Origin: Notospermus geniculatus | Lineage: Eukaryota; Nemertea; Pilidiophora; Heteronemertea; Lineidae | Direction: 5' to 3' | Assembly (NCBI GenBank): GCA_002633025.1 | Contig: NMRB01001487.1 | Coordinates: 69,862 to 133,861, forward strand | Length of the DNA stretch: 64,000 nucleotides | In this document: positions 1-11,607 of the stretch, piece after piece | Numbering within the stretch: the stretch's first letter is position 1 | Layout: every line of letters starts with the position of its first letter | The notes under the pieces: generated by a model | What the model was told of the DNA's origin: nothing | What the model saw: the letters and a program-made list of their open reading frames with translations, nothing else | Database searches by the model: none | Position numbers and translations under genes: made by a program

Positions 1-107
1 GACCGTGAAATTCTGAAATTTGGAGCAAATCACTGAAATTCACTGCAGATTTCAATGTTTCTAGCACAGTGCGCCCCCTCGTTTCCGAAATCGTGGATCC
101 GCCCCTG
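1..107. mobile_element. CAGG-type MITE, right part
   Basis: The window begins inside a repeat seen at least seven times here, with consensus ends CAGGSGCGGATCC and a conserved interior (TCTGTAAAATTGACCGTGAA, then GATTTCAATGTTTCTAGC). The right terminus GGATCCGCCCCTG ends at 107. Better copies (13996, 62741, 17634) show 5-bp target duplications, which suggests a hAT5-like non-autonomous transposon. Confidence 0.8.
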
Positions 108-993
108 CTCCGTTTTACACTTTCCAGTGGGTGCTCTGGTTTCCTCCCACATTATCATGGATTGCTGCCCCTGACAACCACGTTTCCAGCCTCAATTCTA
201 CAAATCTCATATCCACCCAACCACCCTGGATTTAAACATAAGACGTGGCGACACCCTGTACTAATGTTGTCTTTTTGCCTCGGTAAAGTGAGGGACGCCA
301 CACGCCCCTCTCTCATGCCAGCGCTAGAAGCAATCATAATAACAGGGTAACGTCGTTACCTTTGATCTGTACAATAACTGATTGAGCAGATTGCCGTGAC
401 ATCCCCTCCACCGCTCACCAATCAAATTAGTTACCCGATCATGACGTTACCATGACAACGAGGTCACCAGGCAACCGCTAGAGGCGGCTCATTTAAAAGA
501 GATCAATCGGTATCAGCGATGACTTCATTTGATATGGCGGAAAAACGCACTCTTTTGTGCGATGATTACGCAGATTGATTATCTGGGTAAGAGGTTGTAA
601 AAACTTGGTTGCTAGGCAACCCATTCAGGCACTTCGGAGATTGCTTAAGAGGTTTTTAGTTTAGATGCTATCAGTGTGGAGTATCTTATCCTCATCCAGC
701 TGAATAATGGTGAGCATTATTTATGGTGCTTTGTTGCTCCTGTAACGGAAGTCGCAGTGTTTTTGTATAAAATGGCTTTTAGTATCTTCAATATCACGGT
801 AATCGGGTGTCAGTGGGTGATGTGGAAAACACTTAAAGGGAATTGGTCGCAGCAGTCAAAACTAACACTAAGAATAATTTCATGGCCCACAAAGTACAAA
901 GTGTGCCAGGGGTAGATCACGTCATGGGTTGAAGTCACACACTCCACTCGACAAAGTGCAGACATGAGTGGATGACATCATTTGCTGTCCAAT
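108..993. other. no feature recognised (intergenic or intron)
   Basis: No exon with sound splice sites, RNA gene or clear repeat was seen in this stretch. The short open frames have no recognisable motif. It is downstream of the last sure Atrophin exon and is probably still within the gene. Confidence 0.5.
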
Positions 994-1209
994 CAGTGTT
1001 CCTGCCAGAAATGTTTCCAAACAGGGTGGGACGACTGCATTTTCCTATGATTTTAAGGGAGTGAATTTTCAAACAGGGTGGTGTGATAGAAAATGCATTG
1101 CAAGTTTCATTTTTAGGGTGGTAAAAATTTAAACAGGGTGGTATAAAATGACCCCTGAATTTTGAACAGGGTGGTACCGCCCTGTTTGAAAGGCCTGGCG
1201 AGAACACTG
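994..1209. mobile_element. CAGTGTTC-type MITE with repeated ACAGGGTGG
   Basis: The element starts CAGTGTTCCTGCC and ends GGCGAGAACACTG, giving inverted ends, and carries four to five spaced copies of ACAGGGTGG. The flanks are CCAAT and CAAAT, a near 5-bp duplication. It is an inverted relative of the element at 10251-10469, whose TATTT duplication is exact. Confidence 0.75.
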
Positions 1210-1406
1210 CAAATATGGCAGATTTAGACTGATCACATGATGCGATGACATCATGTGCATGCTCTTATAGCCCAAAACAAAATTTATGGACAGACAGACG
1301 GACAGATGCACGACAGACCACTACTAATACCTGTCACAACGGCATAAACCTTTTGGCCTGAGGCAAGCAAAAATGATACCATTGAGAACCGAAGAAAAAC
1401 CTGATG

Positions 1407-1502
1407 ATGAGCACAACACGACATCTCAGAGCAAACACCGGGTATGAACACTTAATGAGCACAACACGACATCTCAGAGCAAACACCGGGTATGAACACT
1501 TG
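1407..1502. repeat. 48-bp tandem duplication
   Basis: Two almost identical 48-bp units, each beginning ATGAGCACAACACGACATCT, lie directly head to tail. Confidence 0.9.
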
Positions 1503-2274
1503 ATGTGGCAAGTTAAACAAATCCCCTCCTCATGAATTCTGTATTCAAACCAAACACGCTCGCGTTAAAAAAACACGATAAATGTTTACATCTCAATTGG
1601 CAAAAATAAGTATCAATATCACAAAATAATACAATGTATTGTTAACAGAAAAATATTAGTCGATATATTCTCCCGTTTTCCGATTTGTTGGATGTAAAAT
1701 GAGCGTTCTCTTCTTTCACTCATCAATAATTTCCACGAGGCATGTTCGTGCATGGAAATACACATGAAATACACATATAAATGCAGCCAACTTGGGGTGG
1801 AATAGACGCTGATGTATCGGGGGAAATTGCAGTGCCGAGGGTTATACCTGAAGCTACCCCATATTGCGGCAAATTAAATTTCTAAATTGACAAACTGCTT
1901 TTTCCCACTCATAGCTATTTACAGTAAAACACAATTTTACAATAATGATCTCGTGAATTTTGCCGAGGCATATTACCTCGGGCGATTACGCAAGTTAGGC
2001 TCGAGTAAATGTTATTCTCTCAGCAGAGTGGGAGGTGGAGAAAAACTAATTTTGTATCACGACACATTTTGCATGATGATTGGTCAACGCGTAGTGATTT
2101 TTTCCCGTAATCAATGGCACCGAGTTTTTAGTTGTCATTGGATAACGGTTCTTTATATGGCGTGTGATTTATTTGAAACTGAGGTGTCTTCACACGAAAT
2201 GTAGAAACACAAACAGAAGCAGAAGATAATAGTTGGGTATGAGGACAGGGGTTTAGATAATTTTTTAAAACCAT
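1503..2274. other. no feature recognised (AT-rich)
   Basis: AT-rich sequence with no supported exon or repeat. The open frame at 1887-2204 has no recognisable motif or splice context. Confidence 0.5.
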
Positions 2275-2382
2275 GGGCCTGTTTCATAAAGTGACTTTAA
2301 GCTAATGGTACCTTTAACCAAATGGGAAATGCATTGAAGTTAATGGTACCATTAGCTTAAAGTCACTTTATGAATCAGGCCC
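2275..2382. mobile_element. palindromic MITE, CAT target duplication
   Basis: The element begins GGGCCTGTTTCATAAAGTGA and ends with its near-perfect inverse (CTTTATGAATCAGGCCC). CAT flanks both sides (2272-2274 and 2383-2385). A second copy, broken by another transposon, lies at 29124-29748. A 3-bp duplication fits the PIF/Harbinger group loosely; the superfamily is uncertain. Confidence 0.85.
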
Positions 2383-2697
2383 CATGAGTTCTTTACTCAT
2401 CTTGTATTTAGTGAGTGCGTACACTACTCTCCTGGCCCCTGTAAAGTGGCGTATTTCACACATGCCCAGAGCAGGATACACCGTAACTGTGTAGCGACAC
2501 CTCACCAAAACTGTGCAGTGAGACCTGGAAAGTGAGACCTGTATTGCACATAGCGGCCATGGCAGCAATCTAGGCGGTTTAGGGTGGCATGGGCTCTATT
2601 GGGTTAAAGTGCTCGCACAGACGCACACGCCACACACATACAACACCACTGACACAATTTTACAGCGAATTAGCTTCATATCTAAGAGAAATCTTAC

Positions 2698-2778
2698 CGT
2701 TTCTTTGTGCTGGAGAAGTTCCCGGCGAATCTTGAAGAAATTTTTACCGTATTGTCGCAGCCCTTTGACAAAACGTTT
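2698..2778 (-). CDS. RERE: Atrophin exon: start of SANT domain
   Basis: This 81-bp exon encodes 27 residues, beginning [15 protein letters not shown] and ending LLQHKET. The motif [13 protein letters not shown] is the first helix of the SANT domain of RERE/Atrophin, which contacts histone deacetylase 1/2 and chromatin. On the minus strand the acceptor is a pyrimidine-rich tract ending TTCCAG just above 2778, and the donor GTAAGA lies at 2692-2697. The exon is phase 0 at both ends and joins exactly to the exon at 9071-9169 (EEEA then KRFV). The next expected exon (helix 2-3 of SANT, with an FYYYWKK-type motif) was searched for by eye in 1-2690 and not seen, so it probably lies beyond the left edge. 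Confidence 0.95.
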
Positions 2779-4845
2779 CTGGAATGAAATAAGAAACGGC
2801 TCATTATTAGAACAGCGACGGTAAAGGGCACTGCAGGTGACGGGATGAAATGTCACATGTGGTGAGGAAGGAGGTGGTTGTCCCCGAGGTAGGATCTTCA
2901 AAGACGGTTTAAAGTTGGGAAGAAAAAGTCAATTAGTAATGATGATGAAGTTTGCAAAATTCAAGTTCGTTTGCCCAGAAACCTTTCTGGGGAACTCAAC
3001 AAGTAATTACTGTACATGTACATGCAAAAATTTTCCCAGGATAATATTTCATGAATTGAGTGATTTTTTTTCTGTTTCGTGTGGATTAATGTTCGTGTTA
3101 AGGGCCCAAAAATAGCCACAAAATCGCCAATACGGATATCATGTCTGAGTGTAAGTAAACAATGCGTAGTCACCGCATACACAGACGCCGGGGATAGCAA
3201 TCAGCTGTGTCAAACTCGCAAATGCATCAATACTGATTCCCGGTAACAAACTTTATTTCACTATAGTAACTCCAAAAACAATCGAAATCAATGAATGATA
3301 ACCACTGGAAGCGAGGCCGCCATTCACGCTATGAATCATGGGATGGGATGAGTGGCGGGAAGCACTGGGTTCTGACACGAATCGTCAGTCAGCGCCACCG
3401 TCGGATGCCCAAGGAACCAGGTTAGCGGGAGAGAACTGACCGGATCATTGGGGAAACTTTTATGTGAATATTAATTTTGTCGTCTGCTACATTCTGACAT
3501 CAGGGAACAAATTCCAAGACGGAAATGATGGAAGCAGCGCTCACTGTGAACAGCAGCAGCAAGTGGTCACTGGCTCCCCATACCATAAACATCGTCAGTG
3601 CATTGTGTACACACAGGCTGCGCGAGACTGCTTGCGTGAGACTGCTTTTGCACAGACCTGTGTAGCCGTGGAACGCATCCAGATTTGGCCGACATGTACG
3701 TCCGCGACCTCATCACAGTGTAGGAATCTTAACCGGAAAATAAATCCAAGTTATTGGCGTTGTTTAATGCAAATATATTTACAGATTTTTTGTGAATAAT
3801 TATATGGCAAGTAACAACTATCATAATAAGTGAGGTTTGTAGGTATTTTGATCCTAGTAACTACGGGGATCGAGGGATCACATGATCAGCCAAGCCAAGT
3901 AGTTCGCTGTCAATCATCCGGCGCCATCTTGATTTCCCACAATCCTGTGAGCACGGCGTAACAGACTGGTGCGAGGCAGGAGCGCCTTCTGTTGTAACAA
4001 TGTTGTCGTCAGTGATGAGAGTGACAACCAAGAAAACGGTTATAATGTAAGCCCGCTTTGCCCCGCCATGTTGAAGTGTTGCATTCTGGGATACTGTTCC
4101 AAATCGCCCGCCTAAAGGGGTACGGCTACTTGGAACAGTCCCGAGCTAGCACGAATGCTGATGTCATCACAAATTCAAACGCTGTCGTGCTGGCAGGGTC
4201 GAAATATTCGAACGGACAAAGTGAGAGTGACCACAGTCTGAGGGCTCTATGTGTAATTCTCTGTCAGGTCAACCCAACTTGCACATATCCTGGAGAGTCC
4301 CAGGGTGGTGCCTTGCAAATCACCAAGGCTGACCAGAGCAACGGTCTGGCAACAGAACCCAGAAGGGATACCAACATCACGGGACAATAAATCCCATGAA
4401 ACTCGAGCCCAACACCCAGTGATCTTTACCGCCCCCTTTCACACCCCATTTCTTGTATCTCGTCCCGTATGGCTGCAAATAGCCCCTTACAAATCACAGG
4501 TTGGCGGCACACCGATTATCATCGCTTAGTTTGTGCCTCGCTTCCGTTTCATCTTGCGATAACTAAGGCACTCAGGTCCCCGACCGTTTCCTCCCAATCT
4601 AATTTCTTCGACAGATAATGATATCGCCCGAGGGGGGCTGCACCCTTGTGGTATGACGAGAGCGGACAGTGGAAAGAGAAAAGTGGCATATGTCTTGGTT
4701 CCATTCACCGCGTGCTAGTTTCCAAGAAGGGTTTAACAAGGTTATTATCCCCATTGAAATTTTTTTATCAGCAGTGATGTGCTTAGTTTGAAATTTATAA
4801 GAAGGGAATGGCAAAAGTTGTGCTCAACGCGTTGGGGGGGGGGGG
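2779..4845. other. intron, no feature recognised
   Basis: Atrophin intron sequence between the SANT exon and the first repeats. A fragment near 2978-3003 (AGAAACCTTTCTGGGGAACT) recurs near 57020 and, inverted, near 49660, so it is part of an old repeat. No exon with both splice sites was found. Confidence 0.5.
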
Positions 4846-4975
4846 CACTGGCAGATCCAGGATTTGGGGAAAGAGGGGGCACCCTGTGGTAGGAACATTG
4901 AAATTTGCACCCAATTCCAGAATTTCATGGTCGATTTTACAGATTTATTGGCCAAAACGGGAGGTGAGGGCCAAC
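4846..4975. mobile_element. CAGG-type MITE fragment, inverted
   Basis: The reverse complement matches the interior of the CAGG family (GATTTTACAGATTTATTGGCC region and AACATTGAAATTTG), with a degraded GGCAGATCCAG end. Homopolymer G runs lie beside it. Confidence 0.65.
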
Positions 4976-6235
4976 CTCATTCCCATGGGTCGTTCGCTTT
5001 CTGACAATATGGCAGACGTTCACTAACCCCTGGAATCAGCTTTGGTTTTAAAACCGGGATCTTTGGTCTAAGTATAGGTGGAAGCACGAGTCAAAATAAA
5101 TAATCTAAAATACTTATTTGTGCTTTTTTTAATTCTTCTTACAAAAAATCTTCAAACCTTGATATAGGTAACCTTTTGATTCGATCCAAAATATTTCGAA
5201 AATTTGTTTGGGTATATTCTTCAGTATATTATTCTTACTCCCGTCAACCAATCAAATGCGTTAGCGAACGCCCCTGAGGACGAGATTGGGCGAGCGCCCG
5301 GGGCGCCCTCCTCTGGATCTGTGCCGGGGGGGGGGGGGTCTTTCTGATAAGAAAGCCGCCTCTCTGAATATGGCAGTTAAGATTTAAAAGCCTGATGGGA
5401 CAACTCCCAAAAGCAGTAACAAAGAAAGCATCCATCCCAGACTCCGCACACATCCCAGCATGCACTTCACTTGCCGCATGCAACGTAAACCGGTCAATAC
5501 ATTCACGAAATAAACCGTAAAAGAGATTTCAAAGTTCTCGTTGAGATTTTCAACATCCTCTCTCGACGAGGCTCATACCATTCAAATGCATCACCAGGGC
5601 ATTTAAGAGGATTTTCATCCAATGAGAACGTATTGTATTATCGTCTGCCTCAAGCTGAAAACGTTTGGAGAGAGCGAGTTGAGTGTTTGTAGAAGATTTT
5701 AGCAGCCTTTCAATTGTTTGATTAGTAAGCCAGGCTTGTTGGTCGAGACGGCTGCTTTCCTAAGAAGCAGTCACTCTCGATTGGCGTGTGTTTATTCAAA
5801 TGTGCTCGACGGTGACAAAAGATGAAGGTTTCGATAGCCTGCTGTTTAAGTTGTCAGTTTGAAAACATGTCGCGGGATGGATCCACTTGAGGAGATGAAG
5901 ATGTTGGGAAAAAATGGCGAACGGTTGTGTTGATAGACGCTGAAAGGTGTATCTGCTGTGGTGAAAACAGGCCAAAGTTCTCGAAACACATCAAGATGAT
6001 GGCAATGATTTATTGTAACGCGACAAGATTTATGCATGCCATATACAGTCATATTTTCATCAAATTTTGGGAATATGCTCAGTAGAGGCTACACATTTAA
6101 AAGTTAAAGTTGGGTTTAAGTCTGATATCAACAATGGTAGAGGTGTCATCTGACTTTACACTTTAACCCCAGTCTATCCTAACCTTTCAGTAGAACTCAG
6201 ATCAGCTGCTCATTCAGCACTACAATCTGAGCATT
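4976..6235. other. intron, no feature recognised
   Basis: No supported exon or RNA gene. A G-run and a degraded CAGG-like end (CTGGATCTGTGCC near 5311) suggest another old insertion. Confidence 0.45.
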
Positions 6236-6380
6236 TCAGACCGGTACCCATTTATACACCTGGGTGGAGAGAGGCCAGTAAGGCAAAGAGACTTGCCCAA
6301 AGTCTCACACCACAGTGGGATTGGAACCCGGGACCCTCTAACTGCTAGTCAGAGACCCAAACCACTACACCACCACCGTA
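6236..6380 (-). mobile_element. tRNA-derived SINE
   Basis: On the minus strand 6310-6377 reads as a tRNA-like fold with an A-box-like GTGTAGTGGTTTGG and B-box-like GGGTTCCAATCC. The adjoining stretch CCTGGGTGGAGAGAGGCCAG with a CTTGCCCAA motif is typical of the body of tRNA-derived SINEs in aquatic animals. The acceptor stem is poor, so this is not a functional tRNA. Confidence 0.65.
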
Positions 6381-6898
6381 ATTTCTCAGCCATGATTTAA
6401 GCCCAAAATGCCCTGAATTTGAATTTTCGCATGTACAACCATTAGGCCCACAAACTCCAGTCATGTAACACATCAACTTTGATTCACTGCCGACACTACG
6501 TCTGCATAATTAAGAAGTCAGGCCTTGACATACTTACATGTACTTCAATTTCTATCATGATAAAAGATCACTTTCAGCATTTTAGCACAGACCCTCGGAA
6601 ATTCCCATGTTCAACACAATTTCTCTTCCTGATCCTATAAAGTTTAGTCGACTAACACCGAAAGGTTGTCATGACACCGACAAAAGATGAAGTCAATTCC
6701 GTCGTTGATCCTCTGATCCATCCCACAATGCATCATCCCCATGATATCTCTTTGTTTTCCACTGCTAAGCACAATGGCCGCTTGATGGCTTGGTCTTTTC
6801 GCCAGAGATCATCGCGACTTAGAGTGTCATCTCTTAATGGCATATTTATGAGGCCAAACACTTTGATTTTTCTGAGTACTCAGCCAACTGCATTATGA

Positions 6899-7485
6899 TA
6901 CACATTTGACATACCAACAGCTTCGCGTTATTTACACGTAACTTACACTGTGGTTATGCGTAACTTACGCACAAGTTACGTCTTGTGCGTATCTCACCAC
7001 GTAAGTCACGTGTAGGTTACGTGTAACTTAAGAGAATTATACGTATGTAATACTGCATGAAATGCCATGTAACATACGTGTAACCACAAGTCATGCAAGA
7101 TGCATGCATCTTGCATGACTTTTGTGGTATTACATACGTGTGGTATTACATACGTGTGGTATTACATACTTGTGGTATTACATGACATGCAGTATTACAT
7201 ACGTATATCTATTTTTGACGCCATGAAATACCACGCATAAGTTGCGTGCAGGTTACACAGACACAAGACCTTGAGTTATGTGTAACTTACCTGTAACATA
7301 GTTGATGTAGGTTGCACGTACGCATAAGGATGAGTTTACATCGAGGCACACGTGACACGAACACGCAGGTGAACAAAGGTTTCATGGGGATGAATCCTTT
7401 GTGAAGCCATTGTTTGCCTGCGTGTTCGTGTTGTGTGTGCCTCGATGTAAACTCAGCCTAACATACGTGAATGTAGGGATGTTAC
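6899..7485. mobile_element. long inverted-repeat element rich in TTACG words
   Basis: Sequence from ACATACCAACAGCTTC onward is full of GTAACTTACG/CGTAAGTTAC words on both strands and folds back on itself. A related copy, inverted at its end, lies at 51460-51850 (GTTGGTATGTCATTGTGATC). The interior holds a 44-bp palindrome at 7084-7127 and three to four tandem units of TGGTATTACATACGTG. A separate element (7328-7458) is inserted in it. Confidence 0.7.
7328..7458. mobile_element. Harbinger-type MITE, TAA duplication, nested
   Basis: The ends GGATGAGTTTACATCGAGGC and its inverse (CCTCGATGTAAACTCAGCC) flank a hairpin with GAACACGCAGG/CCTGCGTGTTC inner arms. TAA lies on both sides (7325-7327, 7459-7461). 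It interrupts the 6899-7485 element, so it is younger. Confidence 0.85.
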
Positions 7486-8580
7486 TTGTGATCTGTACTG
7501 TATATAGACAAGCAAAATAATGCTAACCACAACAACACTCAGAGATTTAAAGGGAGAGAATGACTTGAGATGCAGAAAGGATGACTCTGTAGCAATTCTA
7601 AGAATCACCACACATGACATATCACGCAGAAAAGAAAAATTATCGCAGCTGAGCCTAACATGGATAGATCGGAACACAGCAACATGCCATCGTGATAAAT
7701 GTGAGCAGAACATTCTTGTGTCATCAAAAGATTGCTTTCCGGCAGGAGTTTCATTATTCGCTCGAGATTACGCGACATGTTCTGCGAAATTGAACACAGG
7801 ATAAAGCTCTTCCTTAATGTTTATTCATCGTGTAATACTGTCAAACATCGACTTTTTGCCTCCATGGGTGGAATTTAACACCCCGTTGACGAATCTAAGC
7901 CTTGATGATCAGATCGTGATGTACCGATCATATTACAACCGGACGGATCTTTCTACCCCCTGTGTCAGCTATCTGAGATATGATGTCACAAATCTTCGCT
8001 GAGATTACCGCCAATCCAGCCGGGCTCATTCTGAGGTGCACCGCCCATCAACGACAGGCAGTTACCGCCTTAGATTGCTCCGTGATGATCCCAAAGGATT
8101 ATGGGATACTGACGAGATTTGCATACATTATGGTGGATGATAACACTACAGCTAGAAACAATGTCACTGCATAAGAGATGTGAGCGCGAGCACAGGATGA
8201 TGAGGTTTTTTCTAAGCAATAGACAAATCCCAAATTGACGTAAAGAAGAAAGATCTGCGCACTTCTGCAGAAATCGCAAACACAACCTCGATCTGAAACC
8301 AGCTGACGTGACGCAATCCATGATTCAGCAATGGTCGACTCTGACGCAACGTTGTCGAAGTCACTGTCGTGGGGTTCTCTGCATCACGTCATTCAGTTTC
8401 AGGCCGAGTTTGTGTCATTCAGTTTCAGGCCGAGTTTGTGTTTGCATTTTGGCGGAAGTGCACAGATCTGCGAATTCGAGAATCGTCTATAGCTGCAAGA
8501 TTTTAGTCAAAGAATGTGTGCAAGCCCTTTTTATGGCAAAAGTATCATTTAGCATTTTATTGTTTTAGTTTAGACTTGTG
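7486..8580. other. intron, no feature recognised
   Basis: No exon or transposon end was recognised. A short duplicated phrase, TCATTCAGTTTCAGGCCGAG, occurs twice in tandem near 8390-8430. Confidence 0.45.
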
Positions 8581-8621
8581 CCTTTGCAAGGGCAAGTAAA
8601 AGACCCCATTCAAGTGAGGCA

Positions 8622-8816
8622 ATACAATAAATTGGAAAGTCGTCTCCGAATATTTCGCAAATTTTCGACCCCAATCGGGGTCTTCCTCAGGTGCTATGTA
8701 GAAGAGATCCCAGAGAAGAGATCCTCTGGGATCTCTTCTACATAGCACCTGAGGAAGACCTCGATTGGGGTCAAAATTTGCGAAATATTCGGAGACGACT
8801 TTCCAATTTATTGTAT
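8622..8816. repeat. near-perfect 195-bp hairpin with hammerhead-like words
   Basis: Two long inverted arms run outward from AGAGATCC at about 8715 to ATACAATAAATTGG at both ends. Each arm holds the series CTGAGGA, a GACCCCGATTGGGGTC-type hairpin and then GAAA (left arm, read on the minus strand). The words are in the order of a hammerhead core, as found at the ends of Penelope-like elements, but the base next to the short third stem does not pair as the hammerhead needs. The flank AAGGGCAAGTAAAAGACCCC recurs, inverted, near 19820. Confidence 0.7.
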
Positions 8817-9070
8817 ACTGTGTGTCTTTTTTGTGCTGTTTTTTTGATATCTACATTCAAGTGAGGAACACGAGTAGTTTGAGATGGCTTCCTCCATACT
8901 AACCAGGGCCAGTAATGCTATGGCTTCAGCCCCAACGAAAAAAATCTAACACAAATACAAATACAAACACGAAGATCCTGTGTTTTTCCACAAAACACCA
9001 AAGCAAAGCAAGGAGACTGAGCAAGGATGACACCCCAGTGTTGGATCTGATTAGATGTAGGCCCACTTAC

Positions 9071-9169
9071 CGCTTCCTCCTCATTCCACTTTTTCTCGAT
9101 ACTTTTTGGTACGGGATACTTCACCAGGGCCTGCAGACTCTTCCCGGTGTCGTACGAGTTGACGTGCAA
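9071..9169 (-). CDS. RERE: Atrophin exon: ELM2 C-terminus and ELM2-SANT linker
   Basis: This 99-bp exon encodes 33 residues starting [15 protein letters not shown] and including [18 protein letters not shown]. The pattern YD-GK-LQ-LVK-PVPK-IEK-W matches the end of the ELM2 domain and the linker into SANT in RERE-type proteins. The acceptor is TTTCATTTTCAG and the donor is GTAAGTGGG (GT at 9069-9070). Phase 0 on both sides gives clean joins to LNT upstream (exon 10587-10686) and KRFV downstream (exon 2698-2778). The upstream intron of 1417 bp is the shortest in the gene and holds a 484-bp Harbinger-type element (9379-9862) and a 219-bp CAGT element (10251-10469). Confidence 0.96.
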
Positions 9170-9378
9170 CTGAAAATGAAACACAGAGACTTACGTTCAG
9201 TAGTGACAAATGCGAAGTTCCTCACCTCCCAAAAAATGTAACCTGATCAAGCAAAAGTAGGCGCATGTTGAGGTAATCATCATTGGTCATCAGTTTACTC
9301 AACCACCATCACTGCTGTCCACTACTATTGTCAACCTGCAGAGATGTACATTTCAGCTATTGTGTTTTAAGGCCGTTA

Positions 9379-9862
9379 AGCCTAGCGTACATCGCCAGAG
9401 GCCTTGCGACTGGAAGCAACTACTGGCAATGGCGTTTCCAGCACCGGTTGGCGACTACCTGGAACCAGCAGCAACTGATCAGATGCTCAAAGTGGCCGAC
9501 GTACGCACACCAGCAAGGCTATTGCCGACCGCTGCCGCTAGTTCCATCCAGTTGCTTATGTTCTACTCGTTGCCAATGGTTGCTTCTAGTCCTCTTCAGT
9601 CGCTTCCAATGTACACGTGCTGGCAATGAATTTCCTCGTTTGTGGAGCACACCTGATCACGTGATGGAATCATGTGACCCACAAAATGACTCCTGCGTGG
9701 TCTGATCGGAAGACATCGACAATTTCCTTGTAGCATTCAGTACCATTGCCTGTCCGATGTGTGCGCTCCAGATTGAAGACTGGATTGTGCCACTTGTTGC
9801 CGCAATGACCTGTCATATCCTGCAATAGCGACTGTTGCGTTAAGGCCAATGTATGCTAGGCT
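9379..9862. mobile_element. Harbinger-type element, AGCCTAG family
   Basis: Ends are AGCCTAGCGTACATCG and TATGCTAGGCT, with TTA on both sides (9376-9378, 9863-9865). The interior repeats TGCGACTGGAAGCAACT and GTTGC-rich words in both orientations. It is one of about ten copies in the window. No transposase frame is present. Confidence 0.85.
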
Positions 9863-10250
9863 TTAACCCTTTCCTCGTTTGCGACTTGCGCCTACTTTTG
9901 CTAGAACAGGTCACAAATGCTGAGCATACCAGACAGTTTTCAGGCCCAGTATTCCAATGAAATGGTCCATGGACCATGTGCTCACTGGGTTGGACATAAT
10001 AGTCTAATGACAGAGGGAGGTACATATCAGTTATGAGCAATCTGATTCTATGAGTTGTCAGATAGGAGCAGTTGCAACATCATGGCTGTCAGATGAATGG
10101 TTGAGGGTTCACATTTTGTGGCACCGTGCGAATCCCATCTATCATGAAGTAAAACTGGCGATACCTTCTACTACACAGGTTTTAGGGACTTGTTTCCTTC
10201 TACATTACATACACATCCCAATACCTTCTTTTTGTGCACTCAATATATTT

Positions 10251-10469
10251 CAGTGTTCTCGCAAGGCCTTTTAAACACGGCGGTACCAACCTGTTCAAAA
10301 TTCCGAGGTCATTTTACCACCCTGTTCAAAAATGTAACTTACAATGGATTTTCTATTACACCACCCTGTTTGAATTTCACTCCCACCCTGTTTGAAAATC
10401 CAGGGCCTTAAAATCGTAGGAAAATGCATCATCCCACCCTGTTCGGAAAAATTACTGGATAGAACACTG
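10251..10469. mobile_element. CAGTGTTC-type MITE, 5-bp duplication TATTT
   Basis: Ends CAGTGTTCTCG and AGAACACTG with exact TATTT on both sides (10246-10250, 10470-10474). The interior carries repeated CCACCCTGTT words. Related elements lie at 994-1209, 17154-17503, 33561-33910 and, in part, near 55540-55640. Confidence 0.88.
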
Positions 10470-10586
10470 TATTTCCATTCCACTAGTCCACCCTCTCTAC
10501 GTCTCAGACCACCAGGTCTTGGGCTATTATCAGAAAATTGATAATAGCAAAGTGCCGAGCTTCAATAAATCTCATAAACGACTTAC

Positions 10587-10686
10587 AGTGTTGAGTGCGT
10601 TCGCGGTGGTTTCATCAAGTGAGGCGGCAATAAAACCTTCCTCTGTAGAACCGCCATTACACATGCCGGCATACGCCGCCATACTC
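10587..10686 (-). CDS. RERE: Atrophin exon: central ELM2 domain
   Basis: This 100-bp exon supplies the last base of an Arg codon and 33 residues starting [17 protein letters not shown] and ending TTANALNT. It matches the ELM2 segment of RERE with the motif MCxGGSTE(E/D)G and the following NALNTLH. The acceptor is TTTTATTTTCAG and the donor GTAAGT (10581-10586). It begins in phase 2 and ends in phase 0, so it accepts splicing from the exon at 14192-14325 (AG + G) and, equally well in frame, from the duplicate exon at 30152-30285. It lies 150 bp outside the left boundary of block A and is not duplicated. Confidence 0.96.
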
Positions 10687-10814
10687 CTGAAAATAAAACA
10701 ATACATGAAGAATTCTGTAACCACTTAGCTAAAAGTGTAAAAATACATGTAACCACAGTTTAGGCTTTCAGAATGGTGCAGTAGAATTAAACACTGGAGT
10801 CCAACATCACTAAA

Positions 10815-10965
10815 GGGGCCCATACATGGTCAATATTATTGCACAATATTGGGCCCAAAATAGGGGCATGTACTTCTGGCATGATGGGTAGAAGAAAGAT
10901 TGGCAATAAAATTGCCCATTTTGATCCTCGTATTGTGCAATAATATTGATCGAGTATGGGCCGCA
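10815..10965. mobile_element. palindromic MITE spanning the left A boundary
   Basis: The left arm GGCCCATACATGGTCAATAT and the right arm ATATTGATCGAGTATGGGCC are inverted, with TAA flanking (10812-10814, 10966-10968). The homology with block B starts inside its left arm at 10837; the B copy keeps only the right part, ending about 26849. Confidence 0.8.
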
Positions 10966-11607
10966 TAAGGTTATGGGGTCAATTCCTGGTCATGCCCATT
11001 TTATTGTGATTGTGAGAGCGACTCTCTTTGAAACAGTGGATATTTTTCCAAAACAACCAAATTTTTTTACAGCTGGCAGTAAAAATCGAACAAAACCCAA
11101 TTGAATTTTCTGCTACAAACTGCCAGAAAATCCAGTAAGTGATGACAAAATTGGATTCCGTCAGCCATCAACGCTCAAATTTCAATCGATTTCGCCGAGG
11201 CTTCCATTTGATTGGAAAGCATGCCCGCCGGGGATAAAACCGTGATAAGATGTTGACACAAAATACAACGAGGATATGAGTCGTGATAATAGCATTAGAT
11301 TTCATCACTTGTGAGTTAAAGATGAACCTCTCAATCAAACTTATTTTCAAGTTCATTTTTCAGACCTCAGGATCCCTGCTTAGTCGAATGTGGAAAGTGC
11401 AAACTGGGGCCACTGGGAGGTGCTGCGAATGGCTGAACATCTTTTTTGTTTGTAAAAACAATCACGTCCAGGGTTTACATCTAGGCCATTTTAGGGAAGT
11501 GCTGTGCTTTGCCGTGCCCTAAAAGGGGCGCCACTAAGCTTTTTTAGCACCCAAGGATGCCATATAACCCCCCCCCCCCCCAATTTTTTTAACATCCCAG
11601 TCGTCCA

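Noticed and set aside
7084-7200. Possible CRISPR-like array (TGGTATTACATACGTG repeats)
   Set aside because: Contiguous short tandem units without spacers, in a eukaryotic transposon.
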